Origin: Sinorhizobium sp. RAC02
GTDB lineage: Bacteria; Pseudomonadota; Alphaproteobacteria; Rhizobiales; Rhizobiaceae
NCBI RefSeq assembly: GCF_001713395.1
Contig: NZ_CP016451.1
Span: 186,001-250,000 of the forward strand
Direction: 5' to 3'
DNA length: 64,000 nucleotides
Part shown: piece after piece, positions 44,191 through 53,083 of the stretch
Layout of the letters: every line of letters begins with the position of its first letter
Position numbering within the stretch: the first letter of the stretch is position 1
Notes under the pieces: model-generated
What the model saw: the letters and a program-made list of their open reading frames with translations, nothing else
The model's database searches: none
What the model was told of the DNA's origin: nothing
Program-made: the position numbers and the translations under genes

Positions 44191-44850
44191 TTACACAGCC
44201 GGGCGGAATTCTTTGATACGTGTTGCCGGTGCTGAAGCTGCTTCTCGTGCGAGGATTTTCTGAACCGCCGGATCGCCGAATATCCTGTCATGCAACGCCT
44301 GCACATTAGGATACTCCATCAGGCCACTCGGCAAGAGTTTCACCGCCCAACGGATCATCGGAAATGAGTAGGCATCGATGATCGAGCGCCTATCACCGAG
44401 AATGAATTCGCGTCCGTCAAGATGGCGATCGAGTATCTGAAACTGTTTCGACACCAGTTCCTGCCCGGCCTCGATCACGGACGATAGAGCCTTCTTGCTG
44501 ACGTCGGTCGAGTACCGCTTGGGAACAAAGATTGGCCAGAATGAAGCGTGGACGTCCGATGTAAAAAAGGCAGACCAACGACGCGCTTCAGCTTGAGCGC
44601 GCACACTTTCTCCGCCACTTAGCCCGGCCTCGGGATGCTTGTTTGCCAGATAATCCAGTATCGCCCCCGCCTGCGTCAGGAGCCAACCGTCATCCTCACG
44701 AAATGTGGGTACAGCTCCCGCTGGGTTGATCGAGAGCAGCTCTTCGGAGCCGTATTGGACCCTTACTGCCTCATAAGGTGCACCAATCCATTCAAGGACG
44801 ATATGTGGAGCCAGCGAACAAGCGTTGGGTGCGTAGTAAAGTGTAGGCAT
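44191..44850 (-). CDS. Glutathione S-transferase
   Basis: Encodes 219 residues from the ATG at 44848-44850. The thioredoxin-like N-terminal domain has LYYAPNACSLAPHIVLEWIG (the glutathione-activating residue lies in PNACS) and the cis-proline motif NPAGAVPTFREDDGWLLTQAGAI, and an all-helical C-terminal domain follows (FILGDRRSIIDAYSFPMIRW). It conjugates glutathione to electrophiles or reduces peroxides. It is divergent from the LysR gene at 45076 and fits the electrophile-defence content of the region. An ATG twelve codons upstream is less likely. Confidence 0.88.
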   Translation of the reverse strand: MPTLYYAPNACSLAPHIVLEWIGAPYEAVRVQYGSEELLSINPAGAVPTFREDDGWLLTQAGAILDYLANKHPEAGLSGGESVRAQAEARRWSAFFTSDVHASFWPIFVPKRYSTDVSKKALSSVIEAGQELVSKQFQILDRHLDGREFILGDRRSIIDAYSFPMIRWAVKLLPSGLMEYPNVQALHDRIFGDPAVQKILAREAASAPATRIKEFRPAV

Positions 44851-45075
44851 GGTTCTCAAAGACCTTTCTGCACAGGGTGAAGGCACTCACCGATTGGGGT
44901 AATCCGTAAACAGATCAGTCATTTGATCCTCACACACTCCGCCGAGCTATGGAGCAGGATCAACCGAACTTGACCGCCGTTTGGGACGGCATTACGAGAT
45001 TGAGACTGTCACTCGCGGCTACGATGCGGTAGTGCTGCTCAACGCCAAACAATGTCGCTAAAGAGGGAACGCAGA

Positions 45076-45963
45076 TTGGAAGTGGAGGATATGCGGACAT
45101 TCGTGGAGGTAGCGGATGCCGGTGGAGTAACCCCAGCAGCGAGGCGGCTGGGCATTTCCAAATCGATGGTGAGCCGGCAACTTCGTCGACTTGAAGCCGA
45201 GTTGGGTGCGCAATTACTCGCACGGACGACGCGCGGCGCTTCGCTCACTGAAGCGGGCGCAATATTTCGCGACCATGCAGCGAGAGTGTGCGCCGAAGTG
45301 GACGCCGCACACGAAACCATCACTCCGGGAGGCGAGTTGCGCGGCCTGCTTAGGGTCGCAGCTCCACTTTCCTTTGGCCCAACCCATTTTACGCCAGTTA
45401 TCGTCGAGATGGCGCGCCGCCATCCGCATCTTAAAATTCACATCGACTTCAGTGACGACACCGTGGATCTGGTGGCAGGCGGGTTCGATTGCGCCATCCG
45501 CCTCGGTTACGTCAAGGACAAGAACCTAGCGTCTGTGAAGGTGGGGCCACTTTCAGGAATGGTCGTTGCCAGTCCTGACTATATCAAGGAAAATGGAGCA
45601 CCCGAAACGCTGAACGACCTGGCTACGCGTCATCAGGCACTCATGCAGGGTGACGAAGCCTGGCTGCTCATGGATGGAAACGACGTCGTTGCCGTTCAAC
45701 CTGCCGGGAGATTTAAGGCCGACAACGGCATCTCTCTCGTTGCGGCCGCCGTAGCGGGGCTCGGGGTGGCTATCCTTCCCACCGGTCTCATTCGTGAGCA
45801 TCTTCAAACTGGCGCTCTTATGCCTGTCATGACGCGCCACCCGGTCCCTTCGGCGGGCATATTCATTGTATGCCGTCATGGACGCCATGCCTCAAGAAAG
45901 GTTCGGGTGCTAACTGAAATGCTCATTCAGTGTTTTGATTGCGCCCCTGTCTCGGGACACTGA
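45076..45963 (+). CDS. LysR-family regulator, SKSMVSR subgroup
   Basis: Encodes 295 residues from TTG 45076 (LEVEDMRTFVEVADAGGVTP) behind AAAGAGGGA. The recognition helix is LGISKSMVSRQL. The effector domain carries LSFGPTHFTPVIVEMARRH and VDLVAGGFDCAIRLGYVKDK. The leader TGTCGCTAAAGAGGGAACGC (45053-45072) matches that of the sister gene at 28929. It is divergent from the glutathione transferase, its likely target. Confidence 0.87.
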   Translation: MEVEDMRTFVEVADAGGVTPAARRLGISKSMVSRQLRRLEAELGAQLLARTTRGASLTEAGAIFRDHAARVCAEVDAAHETITPGGELRGLLRVAAPLSFGPTHFTPVIVEMARRHPHLKIHIDFSDDTVDLVAGGFDCAIRLGYVKDKNLASVKVGPLSGMVVASPDYIKENGAPETLNDLATRHQALMQGDEAWLLMDGNDVVAVQPAGRFKADNGISLVAAAVAGLGVAILPTGLIREHLQTGALMPVMTRHPVPSAGIFIVCRHGRHASRKVRVLTEMLIQCFDCAPVSGH

Positions 45964-46055
45964 GACGTCGTCACTCGATTGTGTGACGTGCCCTCATATG
46001 CAATTTGCAAGTTGCAAGGTGGAGTGTCCAAGAGGATCATTGTCATCGACCGGGA

Positions 46056-46949
46056 TCAGAGCCCGTCAGCCGACTTGCACAAATCTGCCTCCAGACGTTC
46101 GATCAACATCTCTGTGAGAACCCTGACCTTGCGGTTGGGCTGAACCCCCGGGGGTCTAACCACAAATATTCCCGCTCGCGGAAGCGGATAGCGTTTCATC
46201 ACCGGCACCAGCGTCCCAGCAGCCAAATGATCCCGGATGTATTGATTTGCCAGCGCAGCGACGCCTAGGCCAGCGACGGCGGCGGCGGTGAGTGCGATCC
46301 CACTATTGGCTTTGAAGCGCCCCCTTGGTTTGACGGCGATCAGTTTGTCTCCATCCATCAGCTTCCATGTATCGGATTCACCCATCAGGGCTCGGTGCGA
46401 AGAGAGCTCCTTCAGCGTTTCGGGTGATCCGTATTCCTTGATGTAACTCCGACTGGCGACCAGTTTCCCGTGGAGAGGGCCGACACGCTTTGCAATCAGG
46501 TTCGAGTCGTCGAGAAAGCCCACGCGGATGCCGCAGTCATAGCCTTCAGCGACGAGATCGACAAAGCGCTCACTATAGGATGTATGGATATGGAGTTGCG
46601 GGTGCCGCCGGGCCATTTCTGCCAGAACCGGTGAAAAATGGGTTGGGCCGAAAGAAAGTGGAGCGGCAACCCGAAGAAGTCCTTGTAGCTCGCCGGCAGG
46701 AAGAATAGTTTTTCTAGCCACATCGACTTCATCACAAACTCGCGCTGCGTAATCGTAGAAGGCAGTGCCAGCTTCGGTAATCAATACCCCTCGCGTAGTT
46801 CGTGCAAAAAGTGTTGAGCCAAGCCTGGTCTCAAGACGAACCAGGCCGCGACTTACCATGGACTTCGAGATGCCGAGCCGATGGGCCGCGAGCGCTACAC
46901 CGCCCGCGTCGGCGACTTCCAGAAAAATACGCAGATCATCGGTATTCAT
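46056..46949 (-). CDS. LysR-family regulator, SKSMVSR subgroup
   Basis: Encodes 297 residues. The N-terminus is MNTDDLRIFLEVADAGGVAL, with recognition helix LGISKSMVSRGL. The effector domain carries LSFGPTHFSPVLAEMARRH, ERFVDLVAEGYDCGIRVGFL and VPVMKRYPLPRAGIFVVRPP. It is downstream of the LLM gene at 46983 with a gap of 33 bases on the same strand, the same order and gap as the LLM-LysR pair at 17802/18873. Its own leader lacks the TGTGTYGCA motif, consistent with expression from the upstream operon promoter. Confidence 0.87.
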   Translation of the reverse strand: MNTDDLRIFLEVADAGGVALAAHRLGISKSMVSRGLVRLETRLGSTLFARTTRGVLITEAGTAFYDYAARVCDEVDVARKTILPAGELQGLLRVAAPLSFGPTHFSPVLAEMARRHPQLHIHTSYSERFVDLVAEGYDCGIRVGFLDDSNLIAKRVGPLHGKLVASRSYIKEYGSPETLKELSSHRALMGESDTWKLMDGDKLIAVKPRGRFKANSGIALTAAAVAGLGVAALANQYIRDHLAAGTLVPVMKRYPLPRAGIFVVRPPGVQPNRKVRVLTEMLIERLEADLCKSADGL

Positions 46950-46982
46950 CAGATGCCCTCTTCCCAGAAGCCCGCGTACCGA

Positions 46983-48041
46983 TCATAGCGAAAGCGGCAA
47001 CCCAGAACCATCGCCAAATGCCCGAACAGCCGGTGCCACTTCAGTGCCAAGCAGTTCGATCGACCGGGTCATCGCGCCGGGTTCGGACGCCGCTGATGTC
47101 ATCTGGAAGGCGATGCGGGATATCCCGCCAAGCACCTCGTTCACGTGAAGAATATTGGCCGTGACTGTAGCGGGATCCCCTACAATAAATGCGCCGTTCG
47201 GACTGGCCAATTCATCGAATTGTGCCCGGCTCGGCTGCGCCCAGCCGCGCTCCTGCGCATATTTTCCGATCATCTGCGCCCAGCCGGGGAAAAAGATATC
47301 GTGCGCCTCATCGTCCGTGTCGGCGACGAAGCCCATCGCATGCACGGCTACCTTCAACGTTGCGGGATCATGGCCGGCCCGCGCCCCGGCCTCGCGGTAG
47401 AGATCGACAAGCGGGCGGAAGCGCTCGAAAGTGCCTCCAATTATTGCGATCATCAGTGGCAGGCCAAGCTTACCGGCACGTTCGAAAGATTGCGGCGTGC
47501 CACCGACGCCCACCCAAATTGGCAACCTTGCCTGATGGGGCCGCGGGTACACACCCTGCCCGTTCAACGCCGGTCGGAAGCGGCCTTCCCAGGTTGGTGT
47601 GGTGGTTTCACCAAGCTTCAAAAGCAGATCGAGGTTCTCAGAAAAGAGGTCGTCATAGTCGCTCATCGGCAGGCCAAACAATGGAAACGCCTCTACCGAC
47701 GACCCTCTGCCAACGACGACCTCAGCACGACCGTGCGCTATGAGGTCGAGCGTCGCAAATTCCTGGAAGACGCGCACCGGATCGGCCGCGCCTAGAACCG
47801 TCACGGCGCTTGTCAGCCTGATCCGACTGGTACGCGCCGCGGCAGCCGCCAGAATAACGGCAGGTGCAGAATCAAGAAACTCGGCCCGATGGTGCTCACC
47901 GATGCCGAAAAAATCGAGCCCTACACGATCTGCATCCTGAATCTCGTCGAGAAGGCCTGCCATGCGATCGGCTGCAGATGGAAGCGCACCTGTTGCAGGA
48001 TCGGGAAAAAGGGCGGCGAAGCTGTGGATACCGATGTCCAT
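46983..48041 (-). CDS. LLM-class flavin-dependent oxidoreductase (paralogue of 17802)
   Basis: Encodes 352 residues from the ATG at 48039-48041. It has FFGIGEHHRAEFLDSAP, VVGRGSSVEAFPLFG, LPIWVGVGGTPQSFERAGKLG and FIVGDPATVTANIL. Motif for motif it is the sister of the gene at 17802, differing mainly near the termini. It acts with reduced flavin on an unknown substrate. It lies 85 bases downstream of the isochorismatase and 33 bases ahead of the LysR gene, all on the minus strand, so isochorismatase-LLM-LysR may be one operon. Confidence 0.86.
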   Translation of the reverse strand: MDIGIHSFAALFPDPATGALPSAADRMAGLLDEIQDADRVGLDFFGIGEHHRAEFLDSAPAVILAAAAARTSRIRLTSAVTVLGAADPVRVFQEFATLDLIAHGRAEVVVGRGSSVEAFPLFGLPMSDYDDLFSENLDLLLKLGETTTPTWEGRFRPALNGQGVYPRPHQARLPIWVGVGGTPQSFERAGKLGLPLMIAIIGGTFERFRPLVDLYREAGARAGHDPATLKVAVHAMGFVADTDDEAHDIFFPGWAQMIGKYAQERGWAQPSRAQFDELASPNGAFIVGDPATVTANILHVNEVLGGISRIAFQMTSAASEPGAMTRSIELLGTEVAPAVRAFGDGSGLPLSL

Positions 48042-48126
48042 GATGTTCCTTGACGTTTCGGCCGGGCGACGAGGATTCGCGACCGTCGCGATGCGGCGGG
48101 ACGAAATCCTCCCCATCCCGTCTGGA

Positions 48127-48789
48127 CTAGAAGCCAGAGCTTTCGAGTGACTTTACATCAGTGTTAAGCAACTGCTGTTCCCATAGGAACGCGATCCCGC
48201 TGCCGGGTTCATGTTCCTTGAGAACATCCACAAATTCGGCAACATGTTCGAGTCGAGCATGGTCGCGCTGCCATTCAGAAGCCAGGGCCAGCCATGTCAT
48301 TGCATTGGCACCGGCGGCGATCATGCGCTGGACAGCTCTCTCATGGGCTTCAACGGAAACTCCACCGCACGCATCGGTGATCACTGTCACGTCCCAGCCG
48401 TCACCAAGGGCGTGGATCACTGGCATCGCGACGCAGATTTCCGTGTAGAGGCCTGCAATGATCAGTTGCTTGCGTCCCGTAGCTTTGACGGCATCCACAA
48501 CCTTCGGGTCCTCCCAGGTGTTCAGGGTGGTACGGTCGATAACTTCCTGTTCTGGGAATACATTGGTGATCTGTGGGAAGATCAGACCGCCGCGATCGGC
48601 TACGACACTGGTTAGAATGGTCGGAACACGAAAGGCCCTGGCAGCCTTCGTCAGTCCAGCCGCGTTGTTGACCACGACTTGGGCCGTGTGGCTGTGGAGG
48701 TTCGCGAGCTGGAAGGGCTGATGGTCGATCAAGACGAGTACAGAATCTTCGGGGCGAAGGAGTGAGTCGATGCCGTTGCGAAAGCTCAT
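48127..48789 (-). CDS. Isochorismatase-family hydrolase (paralogue of 28130)
   Basis: Encodes 220 residues. It has the same architecture as the gene at 28130: MSFRNGIDSLLRPEDSVLVL, Asp in LIDHQPFQLANL, VIDRTTLNTWEDPKVVDAVK, and the catalytic Cys in LYTEICVAMPVIHALG, with the tail IAFLWEQQLLNTD. It is a YcaC-like cysteine hydrolase for an amide-type substrate. It is the first gene of a probable operon with the LLM and LysR genes, whereas the sister copy is divergent from a LysR. A degraded leader motif lies 113 bases upstream (48903-48924). Confidence 0.88.
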   Translation of the reverse strand: MSFRNGIDSLLRPEDSVLVLIDHQPFQLANLHSHTAQVVVNNAAGLTKAARAFRVPTILTSVVADRGGLIFPQITNVFPEQEVIDRTTLNTWEDPKVVDAVKATGRKQLIIAGLYTEICVAMPVIHALGDGWDVTVITDACGGVSVEAHERAVQRMIAAGANAMTWLALASEWQRDHARLEHVAEFVDVLKEHEPGSGIAFLWEQQLLNTDVKSLESSGF

Positions 48790-49280
48790 GATAATCCTCT
48801 GCGGTAGTTGAATGGGATGAATGAAAAGGGCGACCGCCGTGGCATTGCCCCGGGCAAGCTGTCATTCCCATCGTCAAATCGCTAGGGGCGTTATCGGCCA
48901 CACTGTGTAGCGGATAGCGGAACACGGGCCGAGGATGGGGGCAAAGAGGCGATCACTTCGGGCAGATCTTACCGTCATCCAGATCCGTACGGCGCTGACC
49001 GGGTGCGCTGGCCGATGCGACGCTGAGGAGCGCCATCGAATCCTATGTCGAGAAAACCAGCGGATTGTCTCGTGCCAGGCATAAGGTCAGCGCCCGTTCA
49101 CCTGTCGCATGATCCGGCGGCCCCCCCGCACCCGCACCGATCCGCGAGCTCCGACCTGGCTGACATCGGAGTTGTGCGAAATGCGCTGTTCCCGTCTCCG
49201 CGACACTGTGGAGCGGACTACGCGCCTACAGGGCAGCCTCCTCCGATGCTACCGTTAATCATTGCCAAGGAGGACCTCAC
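48790..49280. other. Gene-poor region with two opposed LysR-leader-like scars
   Basis: About 490 bases. The motif variant at 48903-48924 (plus, CTGTGTAGCGGATAGCGGAACA) and the weaker one at 49186-49208 (minus, CAGTGTCGCGGAGACGGGAAC) flank 261 bases of unrecognised sequence, nearly the same interval as at 33045-33307. AGGAGG at about 49269 serves the dehydrogenase downstream. Confidence 0.45.
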
Positions 49281-51038
49281 GTGAGTAACAATCTCGTCAC
49301 CAACCACAACATGTCTGAACACCCTTCCGATGCACAGAGGCATGCGGATTTCCTGAACAGGTCAGCAACGAGAAAAATCAGGTCGGGGCTGGAGGACACG
49401 AAAACCCGTTTCGAGAACTTCAAGATGGAAAAAAACCGCCGGCACGCGCGGTTTCTGCTGGGCTTGACCGCGGCACTTCTGACGACGGTTGCGAGCTCGA
49501 CCGCTTACGCTGATCCGAGACCGGTGAATGAGAACAATTGGCCATCTTATAACAGGACACTGGCTGGTGATCGGTTTTCGCCGCTCAGGCAGATAACCCC
49601 GGACAACGTCGCAAACCTGACGCGAAAATGTGAATACGCGCTTGCCGAACCGACATCGTTTCAGACAGGCCCGCTCGTGATCGACGGGGTCCTCTATTTC
49701 ACATCGCCCAGTGGGTCGTTTGCGATCGATGCCACGACCTGCGAGGAGCGCTGGCGTGTTACCCATACCGTACCAAAAGGCGAAGGCGTCATCTCGGCCA
49801 ACCGCGGCTTCGCCTTCCTGGACGGCAAGCTGTACCGGGGAACGATGGAAGGCCACGTGATCGCACTCTCGGCAGAGGACGGTCGAACGCTGTGGGATGC
49901 CCAGATCCCGGACGCGGGGCCGGGCGTCACCATTCCTATGGCGCCGATCGCCGCGGACGGAAAGGTGTTCGTCGGCAATGCGGGCGGTGACCGCGCCAAC
50001 GTGCGAGGCCATGTTTATGCCTATGACGCGGAGACCGGCAAACTGCTTTGGCGCTTCGAGGTCATCCCCGACACGCCCGAGGTACGGGCGACCTGGAAGA
50101 TGCCTCAGGGCAACCCACTTTCCGGCGGAGGAGTATGGGTCTCCCTGAGCTACGATGAGGAGACGGGCGTTGTTTATGCCCCCACCGGCAATCCCGCGCC
50201 GGACTTCGACGCCGAACTTCGAGAAGGCGACAATCTTTATGTCAACTCGATCATCGCCATCGATGGCGACACGGGAAAGCTGATCACCCACAATCAGGTC
50301 GTGAAGCGCGACTTTCACGACTGGGGCGTCAGCGCCGCACCAGCACTCGTCACGACCAAGCGTGGCCGACGCATCGCAGCGTCAGCCAACAAGGACGGAC
50401 TGCTCACCGTGCTCGATAGAACAAATCTCGATGCCGGGCTTCCTTTCATCTATGCCCAGCCTACAACCACACGAGAGAATGGTGATGTTCCGCTTTCACG
50501 CGAGCGTCCAACTCTATTTTGCCCAGGACTGTTCGGGGGGACGGAATGGAACGGCGCAGCTTACCACCCTACTGAGAACACGCTGTTTGTAGGGGCCGTA
50601 GATTGGTGCTCAACGGTGACGCTCCAATCTCGCGACGCGCCTGTTCCAGCGACTGGCGATATCTGGCTCGGCGTGCTTGAACCTCTCAACAAAGTACTCG
50701 CTGACTGGTCGACAGCCCGCGGCTGGCTTACCGCCTTTGACGCCGATACTGGCGACATCCGCTGGAAACTGGAGACACCAAAACCCGTTCTGGCCGGCAT
50801 CACCCCTACGGCGACTGGATTGGTCTTCGGAGCCGATCTTGCGGGCAACCTGTTCGCACTGGACGCTGCGAGTGGGCAGCGGCTGTGGAACGACAATCTG
50901 GGTCAGCCTCTAGGCGGCGGGCTTATCACTTATAAGGCCGGCGAGAAGCAGTTGGTCGCAGCCGCTGTCGGCAACGGTGGCGGGGTCTGGCCGATTGACG
51001 TCACGCGCAGCAGCATCGTCGTTTACAGCCTCCCATGA
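49281..51038 (+). CDS. PQQ-dependent dehydrogenase (quinoprotein, alcohol/glucose dehydrogenase-like)
   Basis: Encodes 585 residues from a GTG behind AGGAGG. A 48-residue polar extension precedes a signal sequence (RRHARFLLGLTAALLTTVAS, cut near STAYA), so the functional start may be ATG 49425. The mature part is an eight-bladed beta-propeller with tryptophan-docking repeats such as LSAEDGRTLWDAQI, YDAETGKLLWRFEV, FDADTGDIRWKLET and LDAASGQRLWNDNL, plus HDWGVSAAPALV near the active site. No CxxCH haem motif and no vicinal Cys-Cys is seen, so it is a quinoprotein without cytochrome. It would oxidise a periplasmic alcohol or sugar. The pqq operon lies 2 kb downstream. Confidence 0.85.
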   Translation: MSNNLVTNHNMSEHPSDAQRHADFLNRSATRKIRSGLEDTKTRFENFKMEKNRRHARFLLGLTAALLTTVASSTAYADPRPVNENNWPSYNRTLAGDRFSPLRQITPDNVANLTRKCEYALAEPTSFQTGPLVIDGVLYFTSPSGSFAIDATTCEERWRVTHTVPKGEGVISANRGFAFLDGKLYRGTMEGHVIALSAEDGRTLWDAQIPDAGPGVTIPMAPIAADGKVFVGNAGGDRANVRGHVYAYDAETGKLLWRFEVIPDTPEVRATWKMPQGNPLSGGGVWVSLSYDEETGVVYAPTGNPAPDFDAELREGDNLYVNSIIAIDGDTGKLITHNQVVKRDFHDWGVSAAPALVTTKRGRRIAASANKDGLLTVLDRTNLDAGLPFIYAQPTTTRENGDVPLSRERPTLFCPGLFGGTEWNGAAYHPTENTLFVGAVDWCSTVTLQSRDAPVPATGDIWLGVLEPLNKVLADWSTARGWLTAFDADTGDIRWKLETPKPVLAGITPTATGLVFGADLAGNLFALDAASGQRLWNDNLGQPLGGGLITYKAGEKQLVAAAVGNGGGVWPIDVTRSSIVVYSLP

Positions 51039-51136
51039 CGCCATAGACGTTCGCCGAACTGGCAGTCTCGCGTTGTGGCACGCAGCCCCGTCTCCCGAGA
51101 CCGCACCCTTCCACGAACCAACAGAACAGGTGTTTC

Positions 51137-51880
51137 ATGACTGAACTCAACGGAAAACGCGCGCTGGTCACGGGCGCATCAAGAGGCATCGGCGCGGCGA
51201 TCGCGATCATGCTCGCCGACAGGGGGGCCGACGTTGCCATCACCTACGAAAGCTCCGCCGACAAGGCCGCCAAAGTGGTGAACGAAATCGAGGGTAAAGG
51301 TAGAAAGGCGCTTGGCCTTCGGGCAGACAGCGCTGATCCCGAAGCTGTCAGGCGCGCCGTCGAGGAAACGGTCGCCGGTCTCGGTGGGCTCGACATTCTC
51401 GTCAACAATGCCGGCATCGCTCGCTACGCGAATGTTGGCGATGACGGAAGCCTTACGGACCTTGAGGCGATGTTCAATGTGAACGTGCGTTCTGCCGTTG
51501 CTGCCTCTGGCGCCGCCATGCGGTATCTTGGGAAAGGCGGACGTATCGTCATAATCGGGTCGTTTCTTGCGGAGCGCGTGCCGTTTCCCGGTGTCACCCT
51601 TTACTCGACGACTAAATCTGCACTTACGGCGTTCAGCAGGGGTCTTGCACGCGACCTCGGCTCACGAGCCATAACCGTGAACCTGGTGCAGCCAGGGCCG
51701 ACCGATACAGACCTGAACCCAGCAAACGGGGATCACGCTGACGGCTTGCGTGCACTCACCGCGCTCGGACACTACGGCGAGCGGGAAGATATCGCATCGG
51801 CGGTGGCGTTTCTCGTCAGTCCTGCGGCCAAATTCATCACCGGAACGGTGCTCAACGTGGACGGCGGGATCAGCGCCTAG
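51137..51880 (+). CDS. SDR-family NAD(P)-dependent oxidoreductase (paralogue of 56666)
   Basis: Encodes 247 residues. It has the nucleotide motif LVTGASRGIGAAIAIMLADR, a NNAG tetrad element (DILVNNAGIAR), catalytic Tyr-x3-Lys in LYSTTKSALTAF, and the usual end FITGTVLNVDGGISA. It is a classical short-chain dehydrogenase with broad carbonyl-reductase style. It lies 98 bases downstream of the PQQ dehydrogenase and 30 bases ahead of the beta-propeller protein on the same strand, so it may process the product of the quinoprotein. Confidence 0.89.
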   Translation: MTELNGKRALVTGASRGIGAAIAIMLADRGADVAITYESSADKAAKVVNEIEGKGRKALGLRADSADPEAVRRAVEETVAGLGGLDILVNNAGIARYANVGDDGSLTDLEAMFNVNVRSAVAASGAAMRYLGKGGRIVIIGSFLAERVPFPGVTLYSTTKSALTAFSRGLARDLGSRAITVNLVQPGPTDTDLNPANGDHADGLRALTALGHYGEREDIASAVAFLVSPAAKFITGTVLNVDGGISA

Positions 51881-51910
51881 CACTTTTGCTCGCCTTTGGA
51901 GGAAATGACG

Positions 51911-52891
51911 ATGCGCCACTTTCACCTCAAAATGGGTCTATCGATCTTGACGCGCCGGAACCGTACAACCGCCCTTTCGCGGGTCATCTTGACCGCCTTG
52001 GCAATCGCCTGCGCCGGTCAGGCAGCCGCCTCCCCCACCGAAATTGTCATAGAAGGCGCGAACACCTTCCCTGAGAATATCACTTCGACGCGAGACGGAA
52101 CCATCATCACCGGCTCGGTCGGCTCGGGCGGCATATTCAAGGCTGCGCCGGGCGCTACGGTCGCGACTCAATGGATAGCGCCCGGAGACAACGGCCTGCT
52201 CGATACGTTCGGTGTCCTGGCTGACGAAGCTTCCGATACATTGTGGGTCTGTTCCTCGAGCATGGACCCGCCTGTTGCCGGAGAGCCTCCCGCCGTTCCG
52301 GCGCTATATAGATACCACCTTGATACCGGCGCCTTCCGCAGTAAACATTCGCTACCAGGGAGGACCGGCTTGTGCAACGACATCGCCATCGGTCCCGATA
52401 GAGCGGCCTATGTCGCCGACACAACCGGCGGCCGCATCCTGCGCCTGCGGGACGGTGGTGAAACCCTGGAAGAATGGTCCAAATCTGCGGAACTCGAGGG
52501 TGCGGACGGTCTCGATTTCCAAGAGCGGCAACTGTTCGTAAACAGTTTCACGACGGGCAAACTGTTTCGCATCGAACTGAAACCAGACGGCACCGCCGGA
52601 GCACCGGTCACGCTTACCGCCTCCCGCCCGCTCATCCAGCCCGATGGCTTGCGCCGGCTGAACGACAGACAATTCGTCATGGCAGAAGGTGCGGGCACAA
52701 TCGATCTTCTTACCGTCAACGGCGACACAGTCGAGGTCGAAACCCTGAGATCCGGTCTGATCGGCCCGGCAGGTGTCACCATCATCGGCGACATCATTTG
52801 GGCCTTGGAATCCAAGCTTTCGATGCGCGGTCAATCCGCTGTCGATCCGGCACCATTCAAGGCTTACGCAGTTCCCGTGATCGGGGACTGA
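51911..52891 (+). CDS. Exported SMP-30/gluconolactonase-like beta-propeller protein
   Basis: Encodes 326 residues from the ATG at 51911 behind GGAGGA. The N-terminal signal sequence (TALSRVILTALAIACAGQAA) is followed by a six-bladed-propeller-like body (ENITSTRDGTIITGSVGSGG, GIFKAAPG, NDIAIGPDRAAYVADTTGG, LIQPDGLRRLNDRQFVMAEG, GPAGVTIIGDIIWALESKL). It resembles periplasmic lactonase-type propellers, though metal ligands cannot all be placed. Together with the quinoprotein upstream, a lactonase could open the lactone produced by sugar oxidation; this is inference. Confidence 0.72.
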   Translation: MRHFHLKMGLSILTRRNRTTALSRVILTALAIACAGQAAASPTEIVIEGANTFPENITSTRDGTIITGSVGSGGIFKAAPGATVATQWIAPGDNGLLDTFGVLADEASDTLWVCSSSMDPPVAGEPPAVPALYRYHLDTGAFRSKHSLPGRTGLCNDIAIGPDRAAYVADTTGGRILRLRDGGETLEEWSKSAELEGADGLDFQERQLFVNSFTTGKLFRIELKPDGTAGAPVTLTASRPLIQPDGLRRLNDRQFVMAEGAGTIDLLTVNGDTVEVETLRSGLIGPAGVTIIGDIIWALESKLSMRGQSAVDPAPFKAYAVPVIGD

Positions 52892-52897
52892 CACGGT

Positions 52898-52918
52898 CCT
52901 GGCGCTCACAGCGCCAGG
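52898..52918 (+). terminator. Hairpin after the beta-propeller gene
   Basis: CCTGGCGCT (52898-52906) and AGCGCCAGG (52910-52918) form a 9-bp stem with a 3-base loop, seven bases after the stop. No T-run follows, so it may act as a 3' stabiliser or rho-assisted terminator. Confidence 0.5.
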
Positions 52919-52962
52919 CGCAGCAAGCCGATGGCATGCGCTCTGCAAGTCATTCGGGTTGC

Positions 52963-53004
52963 CTGCAAAAGCACGTTAGCTGCACGCATCTAACGTGTTT
53001 GCAG
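52963..53004. promoter_or_regulatory. Long inverted repeat upstream of pqqA
   Basis: CTGCAAAAGCACGTTAG (52963-52979) and CTAACGTGTTTGCAG (52990-53004) are complementary except for two extra bases in the left arm, with a 10-base spacer. It is centred about 100 bases ahead of pqqA and is the only large dyad in this interval. An operator or a leader hairpin are both possible. Confidence 0.55.
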
Positions 53005-53083
53005 GGCTGGTTCAAATAATTGCCGGTCCAATTAAAACTAAACCACGGCCTTTGCGGCCAAACAGTCAAATAGGAGTTCTAGC

